This document shows, piece after piece, positions 35,352 to 43,588 of a stretch of DNA of 64,000 nt. The DNA is from Melghirimyces profundicolus (GTDB taxonomy: Bacteria > Bacillota > Bacilli > Thermoactinomycetales > DSM-45169). The stretch spans positions 1-64,000 of the forward strand of contig NZ_QBKR01000010.1 of assembly GCF_003054245.1 (NCBI RefSeq), in the 5' to 3' direction. The notes under the pieces were generated by a model. The model saw only the letters and a program-made list of their open reading frames with translations. It did not search any database and had not been told where the DNA came from. Each line of letters begins with the position of its first letter. Position 1 is the stretch's first letter. Both the position numbers and the translations under genes were made by a program.

Positions 35352-35714
35352 GAAGCGTTGTGAAAAAGTGAGCGGCAGCATTTACCCAAAGCCGTTCCGG
35401 CTGCACTCACAGAGCACAAGTCTCGCCTGGGTCGCTTGCGCTCCTTGGTTTCGCTATGCACTCACAGAGCACAAGTCTCACCTGGGTCGCTTGCGCTCCC
35501 TGGTCTCGCTATGCTGTCCTGCAGAGATGGTTGCACTGTCCGCTCCGAATCATCCTGCTGCGGGCAGGGGCAAATGCCTTCGGATGCAACACAGAGAAGC
35601 TTTTGCCCCTGAACGCCCTTGCTGGCTGATTCTCTGCCGGGCAGGACAGCAAAGTCGCTATTTTGGGTAAACGCTTCCCCTTTTCTCGAAACGAACATGA
35701 AATCACAACGCTTC
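35352..35714 (+). repeat. Dispersed palindromic repeat element, copy 2 (363 bp)
   Basis: Same element as at 117-478, same orientation, perfect 12-bp terminal inverted repeats (35352-35363 and 35703-35714). Two 54-bp units. TT lies on both sides, within CTT...TTG, which would restore CTTG if removed. It lies in the otherwise gene-free 607 bp between hbs and folE. Confidence 0.88.
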
Positions 35715-35754
35715 TTGATAATACAGAAAGAGTTCCAGGATGGAGGCGAAGGGG

Positions 35755-36327
35755 ATGGAAGTCAACCACGAAAAGATTCAGAAGGCAGTCCGCATGATCC
35801 TGGAGGCGGTGGGGGAGGATCCCGACCGGGAGGGACTGAGAGATACACCTGCCCGCGTGGCACGGATGTATGAAGAGGTTTTTTCCGGTATGAATGAAAA
35901 GCCGGAGGAGTATTTCTCCACTCTGTTCAGTGAAGATCACGAGGAAATGGTATTGGTCAAAGACATTCCGTTTTTCTCGATGTGCGAGCATCACCTGGTT
36001 CCCTTTTACGGGAAAGCCCATGTGGGTTACATTCCCAAAAGGGGCAGGGTGACGGGCTTAAGCAAACTGGCCCGGGCGGTGGATGCGATTGCCCGTCGTC
36101 CCCAGCTTCAGGAGCGGATTACTTACACTGTCGCGGATTCAATCGAGAAAACCCTTCAACCCCATGGGGTGATCGTGGTGGTGGAAGCGGAGCATATGTG
36201 CATGACCATGCGCGGGGTGAAAAAACCGGGTTCCCAAACGGTCACCTCCGCCGTGCGCGGCGTTTTTGCAAAAGATCCGGCCGCCCGCGCGGAAGCGTTC
36301 AGTTTGATCGGCACCGGAAAAAAATGA
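35755..36327 (+). CDS. folE: GTP cyclohydrolase I
   Basis: 190 residues, identical in length to B. subtilis MtrA/FolE. It converts GTP to dihydroneopterin triphosphate, the first step of folate synthesis. Zinc and active-site residues lie in [14 protein letters not shown] and in [11 protein letters not shown] chose ATG 35755 because GGAGG at 35742-35746 is well placed and the resulting N-terminus aligns with the Bacillus protein; ATG 35740 is also in frame. In B. subtilis it is cotranscribed with mtrB, but here a tRNA gene with its own promoter and terminator intervenes. Confidence 0.95.
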   Translation: MEVNHEKIQKAVRMILEAVGEDPDREGLRDTPARVARMYEEVFSGMNEKPEEYFSTLFSEDHEEMVLVKDIPFFSMCEHHLVPFYGKAHVGYIPKRGRVTGLSKLARAVDAIARRPQLQERITYTVADSIEKTLQPHGVIVVVEAEHMCMTMRGVKKPGSQTVTSAVRGVFAKDPAARAEAFSLIGTGKK

Positions 36328-36350
36328 TTCAAAAAACCCGACATAAACCC

Positions 36351-36379
36351 TTGACACTTATCCGGAACCGGGATATACT
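36351..36379 (+). promoter_or_regulatory. Sigma-A promoter of the tRNA-Pro gene
   Basis: TTGACA (36351-36356), 17-bp spacer, TATACT (36374-36379). Confidence 0.88.
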
Positions 36380-36432
36380 AATCAATGTCGCTTCGATGAA
36401 GCAAACATCGACAGGACATGACGGGAATATGT

Positions 36433-36509
36433 CGGGCTATGGCGCAGCTTGGTAGCGCGCTTGCATGGGGCGCAAGAGGTCGTCGGTTCAAATCCGGCTA
36501 GCCCGACCA
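36433..36509 (+). tRNA. tRNA-Pro (anticodon GGG)
   Basis: 77 nt with encoded CCA. The acceptor CGGGCTA pairs with TAGCCCG; the anticodon stem CTTGC/GCAAG encloses the loop ATGGGGC, giving anticodon GGG (codon CCC). It sits inside the folE-mtrB interval. Confidence 0.94.
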
Positions 36510-36514
36510 ATCAG

Positions 36515-36545
36515 AAAGCTCTCCAGGCAAGGAGAGCTTTTTTCT
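36515..36545 (+). terminator. Terminator after tRNA-Pro
   Basis: AAAGCTCTCC (36515-36524) pairs with GGAGAGCTTT (36531-36540), then TTT. Confidence 0.88.
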
Positions 36546-36581
36546 TTCTCCCGCATCACTCTTGCAAAGGAGGCTCTTTTC

Positions 36582-36809
36582 ATGGGTGGTCCAAATGGGG
36601 AATTTTTCCTCGTGAAGGCAAAAGAAAACGGCGTGAGCGTGATCGGTCTGACTCGCGGCAAAGACACCCGGTTTCATCATTCGGAGAAGTTGGATAAGGG
36701 GGAAGTGATGGTGGCCCAGTTCACCGAACACACTTCCGCTGTCAAAGTCCGGGGAAAGGCGCTGATCATGACCCCCTTCGGAACGATGGACACGGAAGAA
36801 GAGGATTGA
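36582..36809 (+). CDS. mtrB: Tryptophan RNA-binding attenuation protein (TRAP)
   Basis: 75 residues, exactly the length of B. subtilis TRAP. Eleven subunits form a ring that, with tryptophan bound, wraps RNA carrying spaced GAG/UAG triplets. K36, K55 and R57 correspond to the RNA-contacting K37, K56 and R58; the core [19 protein letters not shown] is strongly conserved. ATG 36582 follows AAAGGAGG. Its target is visible in the trp leader at 43411-43466. The terminator just upstream means it needs its own promoter or readthrough from the tRNA. Confidence 0.96.
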   Translation: MGGPNGEFFLVKAKENGVSVIGLTRGKDTRFHHSEKLDKGEVMVAQFTEHTSAVKVRGKALIMTPFGTMDTEEED

Positions 36810-36875
36810 CCGGCTGAGGCATGTTCTCCCTCCCTCCCACCATACAATGGTAATGAGAGACAAGGAGGGGATCGG

Positions 36876-37373
36876 GTGGCGAACGTGGCCCAGAGGTTGT
36901 TTGCTTCGATCTTCATTTCCCTGATGGCCGCCGGTCTTTTGTCCCTGTTACCTGCATTGGACGGGCAGGATGGCCGAAGCGGGGGCATTCCGGTGTTTGG
37001 TTCGCATAAACCGCGGGTGCTCACGGAGGACACTTTGGTGGATGTTCTCCTGCATCAGCCGGCCGGGTTTCGGGTGGTTCATGCAGATTGGGACGGGAGC
37101 CGGCTTTTGTTGAAGCTTCGCCAGACCGAGGGCGCGGAGGAAACGCTGTACCGGACCATGGTGGAGTGGCTTCGCGGCACCTTGGTTTATACCTCCAACG
37201 TGAAAGCCGTCGTGATGGAGGTGTTCCCCACGGAAGGGGAGACCAAGGTCATTGTCCGTGCCCGGAGGGGAGATCTGGCCTCCGATCCGTCGATGGAAGG
37301 TGCGGAAAAAATGCCGGCCTCAAGATACCTGAAGCGGATGTTTCACCTTTCGAGGGAGCGGATCGACCGGTAG
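36876..37373 (+). CDS. Hypothetical membrane-anchored or secreted protein
   Basis: 165 residues. One hydrophobic N-terminal segment (about 8-28) acts as signal or anchor; the remainder is a soluble alpha/beta domain (VVHADWDGSRLLLKLR, VKAVVMEVFPTEGETKVIV). GTG 36876 has AAGGAGGGG upstream. It has no counterpart between mtrB and hepS in B. subtilis. No family recognised. Confidence 0.7.
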   Translation: MANVAQRLFASIFISLMAAGLLSLLPALDGQDGRSGGIPVFGSHKPRVLTEDTLVDVLLHQPAGFRVVHADWDGSRLLLKLRQTEGAEETLYRTMVEWLRGTLVYTSNVKAVVMEVFPTEGETKVIVRARRGDLASDPSMEGAEKMPASRYLKRMFHLSRERIDR

Positions 37374-37381
37374 AAAGTGCC

Positions 37382-37410
37382 GTGTCGCTCATGAGAAAGT
37401 GTGTTATACT
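37382..37410 (+). promoter_or_regulatory. Extended -10 promoter candidate for hepS-menG-hepT
   Basis: TGT followed by TATACT (37405-37410) with a poor -35. It lies 47 bp before hepS. Confidence 0.45.
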
Positions 37411-37456
37411 GAATGGGAATGTTCTCATTTGACTGCAGTTGAGCGGGGGGCTCATC

Positions 37457-38212
37457 ATGACCACGATCTCCGAGGAAGTGGACCGGATCGCGGCGGAAAT
37501 CGACCGTCAGGTCCGTCATCCTTTTTTGGAACGATATATTCACCGGCAGGAAGTGCCGGTCCCTTTTGTGAGAGTGCTGTATCTCATGATGCGTGCACGG
37601 GGGCTCCCCGAGGACCGGATCCGGCTGTACTGCGTCACGACGACGCTTCTCCAGATGGGCCTTTCGATCCATGAAACCGTCACCACGGAGAGGGAAACGG
37701 AGGCCGATCGCTTGCGTTCCCGTCAACTCACCGTGCTGGCCGGTGATTACATGAGCAGCCTGTTTTATAAAAATCTGTCCGAAGCGGGGGAAATCGAAGG
37801 GGTGGCCCGCCTGTCCAGAGCCATTTGCGACATCAACGAAGCCAAGATGGAGCTGTACGGTTTCAGGAATCAGTCCGAGATTTTTCCGTCCGTGTTCCTC
37901 CGTCTCGCCAAGAGGATCACCGGGGGCTTGGTGACGCATCTTTCCCATTTTTTTTGGGAGGATCCCGGAAGGGACAATCCGTGGGATCCGTTGGCGGAGA
38001 ATCTGCTCCTTCTCTCCGGATGGACCGGGCTGAAGGTGCCGGCGGCGGAGACAGCCGGCGGGGTTCCCGAAACCCTTCTGCGTTCGTTGGCGGCGGAGAC
38101 CGTCCGGCAGCTCCGGAAGGTACGCCCGCTGGAGATCCGCCATGAGCTGATGGACTGGTTCCGGGGGACGTTAACCCTTCGGTTGGGCGAATCCCTGGTC
38201 CGGGAGGGCTGA
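37457..38212 (+). CDS. hepS: Heptaprenyl diphosphate synthase component I
   Basis: 251 residues. The small regulatory subunit that pairs with HepT to make heptaprenyl diphosphate, the menaquinone side chain. The family is poorly conserved, but the VLYLMMRARGL and AGDYMSSLFYKNLSE regions and the location directly before menG and hepT support the call. ATG 37457 has a run of G residues upstream; an in-frame TTG at 37439 is possible. It is followed by menG after five bases. Confidence 0.87.
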   Translation: MTTISEEVDRIAAEIDRQVRHPFLERYIHRQEVPVPFVRVLYLMMRARGLPEDRIRLYCVTTTLLQMGLSIHETVTTERETEADRLRSRQLTVLAGDYMSSLFYKNLSEAGEIEGVARLSRAICDINEAKMELYGFRNQSEIFPSVFLRLAKRITGGLVTHLSHFFWEDPGRDNPWDPLAENLLLLSGWTGLKVPAAETAGGVPETLLRSLAAETVRQLRKVRPLEIRHELMDWFRGTLTLRLGESLVREG

Positions 38213-38217
38213 GACAC

Positions 38218-38934
38218 GTGCACAGAGAAGAAACAAAAACCCAGTTTGTTCACCGGGTGTTTGAGGACATTGCCAAGAATTACGACCGGATGAACACGTT
38301 ACTCAGCTTCCGCCGGCACAAAAGCTGGCGGAAATTTGCCATGAAAGAAATGGACGTTCAACCGGGGGATTCGGCGATCGACGTCTGTTGCGGGACTTGT
38401 GACTGGGCCATCTCCCTGGCCGTTTCCTCCGGGAGCGGAAAGGTTGTCGGCCTGGATTTCAGCCGGAATATGCTCCGGGTCGGGGAGGAGAAGCTGCGGA
38501 AGCGGGGATTGGACAAGCAGGTGGAGTTGGTTCATGGAGATGCGATGGAACTGCCTTTCCCCGACAACCATTTTGACCATGCCACCATCGGTTTTGCCCT
38601 GCGCAACGTCCCGGATTACCGTCATGTTCTCCGCGAGATGGCCCGGGTGGTCAAACCCGGGGGCCAAGTGGTCTCCCTGGAACTTTCCAAGCCCACCTGG
38701 CCCCCTTTCCGTTCGGTCTATTATCTTTATTTTCAACGGGTCCTTCCCTTTTTGGGGAAACTGTTCGCCAACCGTTACGAGCAGTATAAATGGCTTCCCG
38801 AGTCCCTCCTGGATTTTCCCGATTACAAGGAATTGGCCCGAATCATGGAAGAACAAGGGTGCTTTGACCGGGTCCAGGTGCATCCGTTGACCGGGGGAAT
38901 CGCCGCGCTTCACATCGGGACCGTGAAATCCTGA
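38218..38934 (+). CDS. menG: Demethylmenaquinone methyltransferase
   Basis: 238 residues, UbiE/MenG class I SAM-dependent methyltransferase; adds the final methyl group to demethylmenaquinone. The N-terminal VHRVFEDIAKNYDRMN signature, the SAM motif DVCCGTCDWAI and the GFALRNVPDY motif are intact. GTG 38218 overlaps the hepS end region, with GGGAGGG as its site. Flanked by both heptaprenyl synthase subunits. Confidence 0.95.
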   Translation: MHREETKTQFVHRVFEDIAKNYDRMNTLLSFRRHKSWRKFAMKEMDVQPGDSAIDVCCGTCDWAISLAVSSGSGKVVGLDFSRNMLRVGEEKLRKRGLDKQVELVHGDAMELPFPDNHFDHATIGFALRNVPDYRHVLREMARVVKPGGQVVSLELSKPTWPPFRSVYYLYFQRVLPFLGKLFANRYEQYKWLPESLLDFPDYKELARIMEEQGCFDRVQVHPLTGGIAALHIGTVKS

Positions 38935-38969
38935 AGGTGGGAAGCCGGGGAGGGATGGAGGTAAGTTTT

Positions 38970-39962
38970 GTGCAAACCAAGGTGAATAGTATGAAGCTGG
39001 CAGACATCTATAAAAATCTGAGAAGCGATTTACGGGAAATCGAGCGGGAGTTGGAATCCTCCATTCAAGCGGAGCACCCGGACCTGAACCGTTCCGCCAT
39101 CCATCTGTTGGAAGCCGGCGGGAAGCGGATGCGGCCGGTTTTCGTTTTGTTGGCGGGCAAGTTCGGCCACTACGAAGTGAGTCGGTTGAAACAGGTGGCC
39201 GTCCCTCTGGAACTGATCCATATGGCCACTCTGGTCCACGATGACGTGATCGATGATGCGGCGACCCGGCGGGGACGGGCCACCGTCAAGGCGAAGTGGG
39301 ACAACCGGGTGGCCATGTATGCCGGAGATTACCTTCTCGCACGGTCCCTCGACATTGTCAGTCGGGTCGGGGACCCCCGGGCCCACCGGGTGTTGTCCCG
39401 GGCGATCTTTCAAATGTGCAAAGGGGAGATTGAACAAATCCGGGACTTTTACAATCCCGACCAGTCTCTCATCCGCTATTTCCACCGTATCCGCAGGAAA
39501 ACAGCGTTGTTGATGGCCATCAGCTGCGAGCTGGGTGCTTTGGTCAGCGGGGCGGAATCCCCGACGGTCCGCCGGTTGCGCCTGTACGGATACTTTGTGG
39601 GGATGGCTTTCCAGATCACGGACGACGTGCTGGATCTGACGGGAGATGAAAAGACTCTGGGTAAGCCCGCCGGCAGCGACCTCCGGCAGGGGAACCTCAC
39701 CCTGCCCGTGATTTATGTTTTGAAGCGGGGGCCCAAGGCGGAGCGGGAACAAATCTTGGCGTATCTCCGTTCCCGGGGGACCGACGGATCCCTTCCCGTC
39801 ATCCTGGAAGGGATCCGTCGGTCGGAAGGGATCGATTGTGCCCACCGACTGGCCCGCCGTTATCTGGATAAGGCTTTGTCCATGCTGGAGGACTTGCCGG
39901 AAGGGGAGCCGAAGGAATCCCTCCGTCTCATCGCCGAATTTGTGGCCCGGCGTTCTTATTGA
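38970..39962 (+). CDS. hepT: Heptaprenyl diphosphate synthase component II
   Basis: 330 residues, trans-prenyltransferase catalytic subunit. The first aspartate-rich motif is HDDVIDD and the second is [10 protein letters not shown]; they bind magnesium and diphosphates. GGKRMRP binds isopentenyl diphosphate. GTG 38970 is chosen for the GGAGGT site 7 nt upstream; ATG 38955 and ATG 38991 are in-frame alternatives. Confidence 0.94.
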   Translation: MQTKVNSMKLADIYKNLRSDLREIERELESSIQAEHPDLNRSAIHLLEAGGKRMRPVFVLLAGKFGHYEVSRLKQVAVPLELIHMATLVHDDVIDDAATRRGRATVKAKWDNRVAMYAGDYLLARSLDIVSRVGDPRAHRVLSRAIFQMCKGEIEQIRDFYNPDQSLIRYFHRIRRKTALLMAISCELGALVSGAESPTVRRLRLYGYFVGMAFQITDDVLDLTGDEKTLGKPAGSDLRQGNLTLPVIYVLKRGPKAEREQILAYLRSRGTDGSLPVILEGIRRSEGIDCAHRLARRYLDKALSMLEDLPEGEPKESLRLIAEFVARRSY

Positions 39963-40080
39963 ACCTTCGGGTTTGATTCGGCTGTTTCTTTTTGTTAACA
40001 TTTTGATGGGTTTTTCCGGCTTCGGGATCGGCCCGTTTATGGTGTTATTTTACATCTTACATATTGGAGGATCAGCAAAC

Positions 40081-40527
40081 ATGGAAAAAACGTTTATCAT
40101 GGTGAAGCCTGACGGAGTCCAACGGGGTCTCGTCGGGGAGATCATCGCCCGTTTTGAACGGAAAGGATTCCGGATGGAAGGCGGCAAGCTGATGACGGTC
40201 CCCCGGGAACTGGCGGAAAAGCATTACGCCGAACATAAAGATAAGCCGTTCTTCGGAGAGCTGGTGGACTTTATCACCTCCGGTCCGGTATTTGCCATGG
40301 TGTGGTCCGGTGAAGACGTGATTGCCACCGCCCGACAAATGATGGGCAAGACGAAACCTTCGGAAGCGGCCCCGGGTACCATTCGCGGCGATTTCGGTCT
40401 CACGGTGGGCAAAAACATCATCCATGGTTCCGACTCGCCGGAGAGCGCCGAGCGGGAGATCGGGCTTTGGTTCAAGGAAGAAGAGATCTCTTCCTATGAA
40501 AAAACGATCGAGACTTGGGTCTATTAA
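40081..40527 (+). CDS. ndk: Nucleoside diphosphate kinase
   Basis: 148 residues. It transfers phosphate between nucleoside tri- and diphosphates through catalytic H115 in [11 protein letters not shown] 40081 follows TTGGAGG. It sits after hepT as in B. subtilis; the cheR gene that follows ndk there is absent. Confidence 0.96.
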   Translation: MEKTFIMVKPDGVQRGLVGEIIARFERKGFRMEGGKLMTVPRELAEKHYAEHKDKPFFGELVDFITSGPVFAMVWSGEDVIATARQMMGKTKPSEAAPGTIRGDFGLTVGKNIIHGSDSPESAEREIGLWFKEEEISSYEKTIETWVY

Positions 40528-40535
40528 GATTTTCC

Positions 40536-40565
40536 ACCCCCTCTTCACGGGAAGGGGGTTTTTCT
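40536..40565 (+). terminator. Terminator after ndk
   Basis: ACCCCC...TTC faces GAAGGGGGT with a small bulge, followed by a T-rich run. Confidence 0.8.
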
Positions 40566-40583
40566 TTTTCATGAAATAAATTT

Positions 40584-40605
40584 AAACTTGTTTGCACCAC
40601 AAACA
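40584..40605 (+). repeat. 22-bp intergenic palindromic motif, copy A
   Basis: Reads AAACTTGTTTGCACCACAAA plus CA. It matches two other intergenic sites in this window (54695-54716, 60074-60095) at 17 of 22 positions in the same orientation; GTTTG faces CAAAC. Role unknown: protein binding site or RNA hairpin. Confidence 0.5.
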
Positions 40606-40645
40606 AAACCCCGGGGAAAATCCCCTTTTTCCCCTTAAGGTCCTG

Positions 40646-40654
40646 TGTTATCAT
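40646..40654 (+). promoter_or_regulatory. Extended -10 candidate for the aro genes
   Basis: TGT followed by TATCAT (40649-40654) with no clear -35, 77 bp before the chorismate synthase gene. Confidence 0.35.
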
Positions 40655-40730
40655 ACTTCTAACTTTACCGAAATACAGTATGCACTGAACATTTGCACCA
40701 TCCAAACTGAGAGAGGACGGGAGTCACAGC

Positions 40731-41894
40731 ATGCGTTATCTGACGGCGGGGGAATCCCATGGACCCCAATTGACCTTGATCGTGGAAGGGCTGCCCAGCC
40801 GGTTGCCTTTTTCGAAGGAAAAAGTGGACGAACAGCTCGCCCGGCGGCAGAAAGGGTACGGACGCGGACGGCGGATGAAAATCGAATCCGATGAAATTCG
40901 AATCTTGTCCGGTGTCCGGTTCGGCAGGACAACGGGGGCGCCGGTGGCGCTTTCCATCGAAAACAAGGACTGGAACAAGTGGTCGGATGTGATGGGCGTT
41001 CATCCCGACAGGGAGAAAGCGGCGAAACGGCGGGTTTCCCGTCCCCGGCCCGGTCACGCGGACTTGAACGGGGCGATCAAATACCATCACCGGGACATGC
41101 GGGACGTGCTGGAGCGTTCCAGCGCCCGGGAGACGGCGGCCCGGACGGCCGCGGGAGCGGTGGCCCGGCAGCTTCTGGAGTATTGCGGGATCCGTGTGGC
41201 CGGTCACGTGGTCCGAATCGGTTCCGTCGGCACCCGCCGTCTGGAAGAGTGGAAGGCGGAGGAGATCGCGAAAAAGTCGGAGGAATCTCCGGTTCGTTGC
41301 CTGGATCCGGAAGCGGAGAAAGCCATGATCCAACGGATCGATGAAGCCAAGCAGGAAGGGGACAGCCTGGGCGGCGTGGTGGAAGTCATCGTGGAAAACG
41401 TCCCCGTCGGCCTTGGCAGCCATGTGCACTGGGACCGAAAGCTGGACGCCCGGATTGCCCAGGCCATCGTCAGCATTAACGCCTTCAAGGGGGCGGAAAT
41501 CGGAATCGGCTTCGAGGCGGGAGAGCGGAAGGGATCCGAGGTCCACGATGAAATTCTGTGGTCGGAGGAGAAGGGCTTTCACCGGGCCACCAACCGCCTC
41601 GGCGGCTTTGAAGGCGGGATGACCACCGGGGAGCCGATCGTGGTGCGCGGCGTCATGAAGCCGATTCCCACCCTTTACAAACCGCTGAAAAGCGTGGACA
41701 TCGACACCAAGGCTCCCTTTGAAGCCAGCATCGAGCGTTCGGATAACTGCGCGGTTCCAGCCGCCAGCGTGGTGGCGGAAAACGTGGTGGCCTGGGAGGT
41801 GGCCCGGGCCCTTCTGGAAACCTTCACCGCCGACACCGCGGAAAATCTCTTACGGGAAGTGAACCGGCGACGGGAGGAGGCACGGAATTTTTGA
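40731..41894 (+). CDS. aroC: Chorismate synthase
   Basis: 387 residues (called aroF in B. subtilis, 390 residues). It converts EPSP to chorismate, using reduced FMN. Signatures GESHGPQLT at the N-terminus, [15 protein letters not shown] and the RPGHADLNG stretch are all present. ATG 40731 follows GAGAGGACGGGAG. It is the first gene of the aromatic supraoperon and is separated by one base from aroB. Confidence 0.96.
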   Translation: MRYLTAGESHGPQLTLIVEGLPSRLPFSKEKVDEQLARRQKGYGRGRRMKIESDEIRILSGVRFGRTTGAPVALSIENKDWNKWSDVMGVHPDREKAAKRRVSRPRPGHADLNGAIKYHHRDMRDVLERSSARETAARTAAGAVARQLLEYCGIRVAGHVVRIGSVGTRRLEEWKAEEIAKKSEESPVRCLDPEAEKAMIQRIDEAKQEGDSLGGVVEVIVENVPVGLGSHVHWDRKLDARIAQAIVSINAFKGAEIGIGFEAGERKGSEVHDEILWSEEKGFHRATNRLGGFEGGMTTGEPIVVRGVMKPIPTLYKPLKSVDIDTKAPFEASIERSDNCAVPAASVVAENVVAWEVARALLETFTADTAENLLREVNRRREEARNF

Positions 41895-41895
41895 G

Positions 41896-42993
41896 ATGAA
41901 AACCCTGATGGTACGCACGAAGGAACGGGAGTATCCCATCCATATCGGCCCGGGTTTGCTTTCTTCCCTGCCCCGGTTCCTGGAAGACATCGGCTGGACC
42001 GTTGAGAAGCGCCTTATGCTGGTGACCGATGACCAGGTCGGACCTCTGTACGCGAATCGGGTCCGGACCACGCTTGCCTCAAAGGGTTACCGCGTCCACG
42101 TGGCCACAGTGGAAGCGGGGGAGGGGGCCAAAACCCTCCGCCGGTTGGAGGAGCTGACCACGGTGTGCCTCCGGGCCGGACTGGACCGGACCGGAGGGAT
42201 TCTGGCTCTGGGTGGCGGTGTGGTGGGGGACCTGGCGGGATTCCTTGCCGCCGCCTACATGCGGGGCATTCCTTTCGTTCAATTGCCGACCACGCTTCTC
42301 GCCCACGACAGCAGTGTGGGGGGGAAGGTGGGCGTCAATCATCCGTTGGGAAAAAACATGATCGGCGCTTTTCACCAACCTTCACTGGTGGTCTTTGACG
42401 TGGACACGCTGAAGACCCTGCCGCGCCGGGAAGTTTCCAACGGTTTTGCTGAAGTGGTGAAACACGCCTTGATCCGGGATCCGAAGTTTGTGCGTTGGCT
42501 GGAGGAGAACAGCGGTTCCCTGATGGAACTCCGACCGGAACCCCTTACGGAGGCGGTGCTGCGCGGGTGTTCCATCAAGGCGGAAGTTGTCTCAAAGGAT
42601 GAAAAGGAAGCGGGCTTGCGTGCGGTGCTGAACTATGGTCACACGCTGGGTCACGCACTGGAAGCGGCGGCCGGCTATGGAACTTGGTCCCACGGAGAAG
42701 CCGTGGCGGTCGGAATGGTCGGTGCGGCCATGCTCGGGGAAGAATTGGGACTCTGTCCTCCCCTGGCGGAACGAACCCGCCGGATCCTGAAGGCGTTCGG
42801 ACTTCCCACCCGCCTGGACGGGGATTTTGACGACGACGATCTGCTGGAACGGATGCGGCGGGACAAAAAAGCGGAACGAGGATCTTACACCTTTATCCTC
42901 CCTCGGGATCTCGGGCGGGTGGAGATCGTCCGGGGAGTGGAAGAGGAACCGGTCCGTCGGGTTTTGCGCCGGCTGAGAGGTGGAGAGCGATGA
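41896..42993 (+). CDS. aroB: 3-dehydroquinate synthase
   Basis: 365 residues. It cyclises DAHP to 3-dehydroquinate with NAD and a divalent metal. The NAD motif GGGVVGDLAGF, the PTTLLAHDSSVGGKV substrate loop and the metal histidines in YGHTLGHALE and SHGEAVAVGM are visible. It overlaps aroH by four bases. Confidence 0.96.
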   Translation: MKTLMVRTKEREYPIHIGPGLLSSLPRFLEDIGWTVEKRLMLVTDDQVGPLYANRVRTTLASKGYRVHVATVEAGEGAKTLRRLEELTTVCLRAGLDRTGGILALGGGVVGDLAGFLAAAYMRGIPFVQLPTTLLAHDSSVGGKVGVNHPLGKNMIGAFHQPSLVVFDVDTLKTLPRREVSNGFAEVVKHALIRDPKFVRWLEENSGSLMELRPEPLTEAVLRGCSIKAEVVSKDEKEAGLRAVLNYGHTLGHALEAAAGYGTWSHGEAVAVGMVGAAMLGEELGLCPPLAERTRRILKAFGLPTRLDGDFDDDDLLERMRRDKKAERGSYTFILPRDLGRVEIVRGVEEEPVRRVLRRLRGGER

Positions 42994-43373
42994 GTGTTCG
43001 CGGAATCCGTGGAGCGACGACCGTGTCCGCGAACGAGGAGCAATCGGTTTTGGACGCGACCCGGGAATTGTTGGAAGCCATCGTGGCCAAAAACCGGATC
43101 CAACCGGATGATATTGCCAGTGTCTTTATTACCATGAGCCCGGATCTGAACGCCACTTTTCCGGCACGGGCGATTCGGGCGATGACCGGGTGGGAGGCGG
43201 TTCCCCTGATGTGTGCCTCGGAGATCGATGTTCCCGGCGCTCTGAGCCGCTGCATCCGGCTGATGGTGCTGGTGAACACAGACCGGACCCCCTCCGAGAT
43301 CCGCCACGTCTATCTCGGGAAAGCGCGTCGGTTGCGTCCCGACCTGGCGGAAAAAGGGCCGGATGATTGTTGA
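42990..43373 (+). CDS. aroH: Chorismate mutase AroH
   Basis: 127 residues, the length of the trimeric AroH-class mutase of B. subtilis. It rearranges chorismate to prephenate, feeding tyrA. MSVRGIRGATTV with the arginine R7 and a later arginine in RAIRAMTGWEAV match the active site. The ATG overlaps the aroB stop; the trp promoter -35 overlaps its own stop codon. Confidence 0.94.
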   Translation: MSVRGIRGATTVSANEEQSVLDATRELLEAIVAKNRIQPDDIASVFITMSPDLNATFPARAIRAMTGWEAVPLMCASEIDVPGALSRCIRLMVLVNTDRTPSEIRHVYLGKARRLRPDLAEKGPDDC

Positions 43374-43398
43374 CAGAAAAATGGTTCTCCAGTAAAGT
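43370..43398 (+). promoter_or_regulatory. trp operon promoter
   Basis: TTGACA (43370-43375), 17-bp spacer, TAAAGT (43393-43398). It overlaps the aroH stop and gives the trp genes a second promoter inside the supraoperon, as in B. subtilis. Confidence 0.85.
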
Positions 43399-43410
43399 AT
43401 GGGTTAAGCC

Positions 43411-43466
43411 GAGAGCTGAGTGGAGACAAGAGATGAGCGGAGACAGTCGAGCAGAGGAGAGCGGAG
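43411..43466 (+). promoter_or_regulatory. TRAP-binding site in the trp leader
   Basis: Ten GAG triplets start at 43411, 43418, 43423, 43430, 43435, 43440, 43449, 43454, 43459 and 43464, mostly five bases apart (2-nt spacers). A CAG at 43444 fills the wide gap, giving eleven positions for the eleven-subunit TRAP ring. Overlap of the first triplet with GAG at 43413 would make the first spacing five as well. Confidence 0.95.
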
Positions 43467-43487
43467 TTGGAATCGTACGGATGATCC

Positions 43488-43517
43488 GACCAAAGCCTCT
43501 GTGCTTTGGTCTTTTTT
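43488..43517 (+). terminator. trp attenuator terminator
   Basis: GACCAAAGC (43488-43496) pairs with GCTTTGGTC (43503-43511), then a T run. CAGAGG inside the TRAP site (43452-43457) is complementary to CCTCTG (43496-43501), which overlaps the terminator arm and loop: a candidate antiterminator that TRAP binding would block. Confidence 0.9.
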
Positions 43518-43588
43518 ATTTCCCCCGCATGCCGTCCTCTGTCGCGGTCTCCCGTCTCCGAAGGGAATCACCTGAGGAGGGAGAACTC

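Noticed and set aside
43367-43588. N-terminal extension of TrpE through the leader
   Set aside because: The frame is open, but it reads through the TRAP site and terminator; GTG 43589 has the ribosome site and the expected N-terminus.
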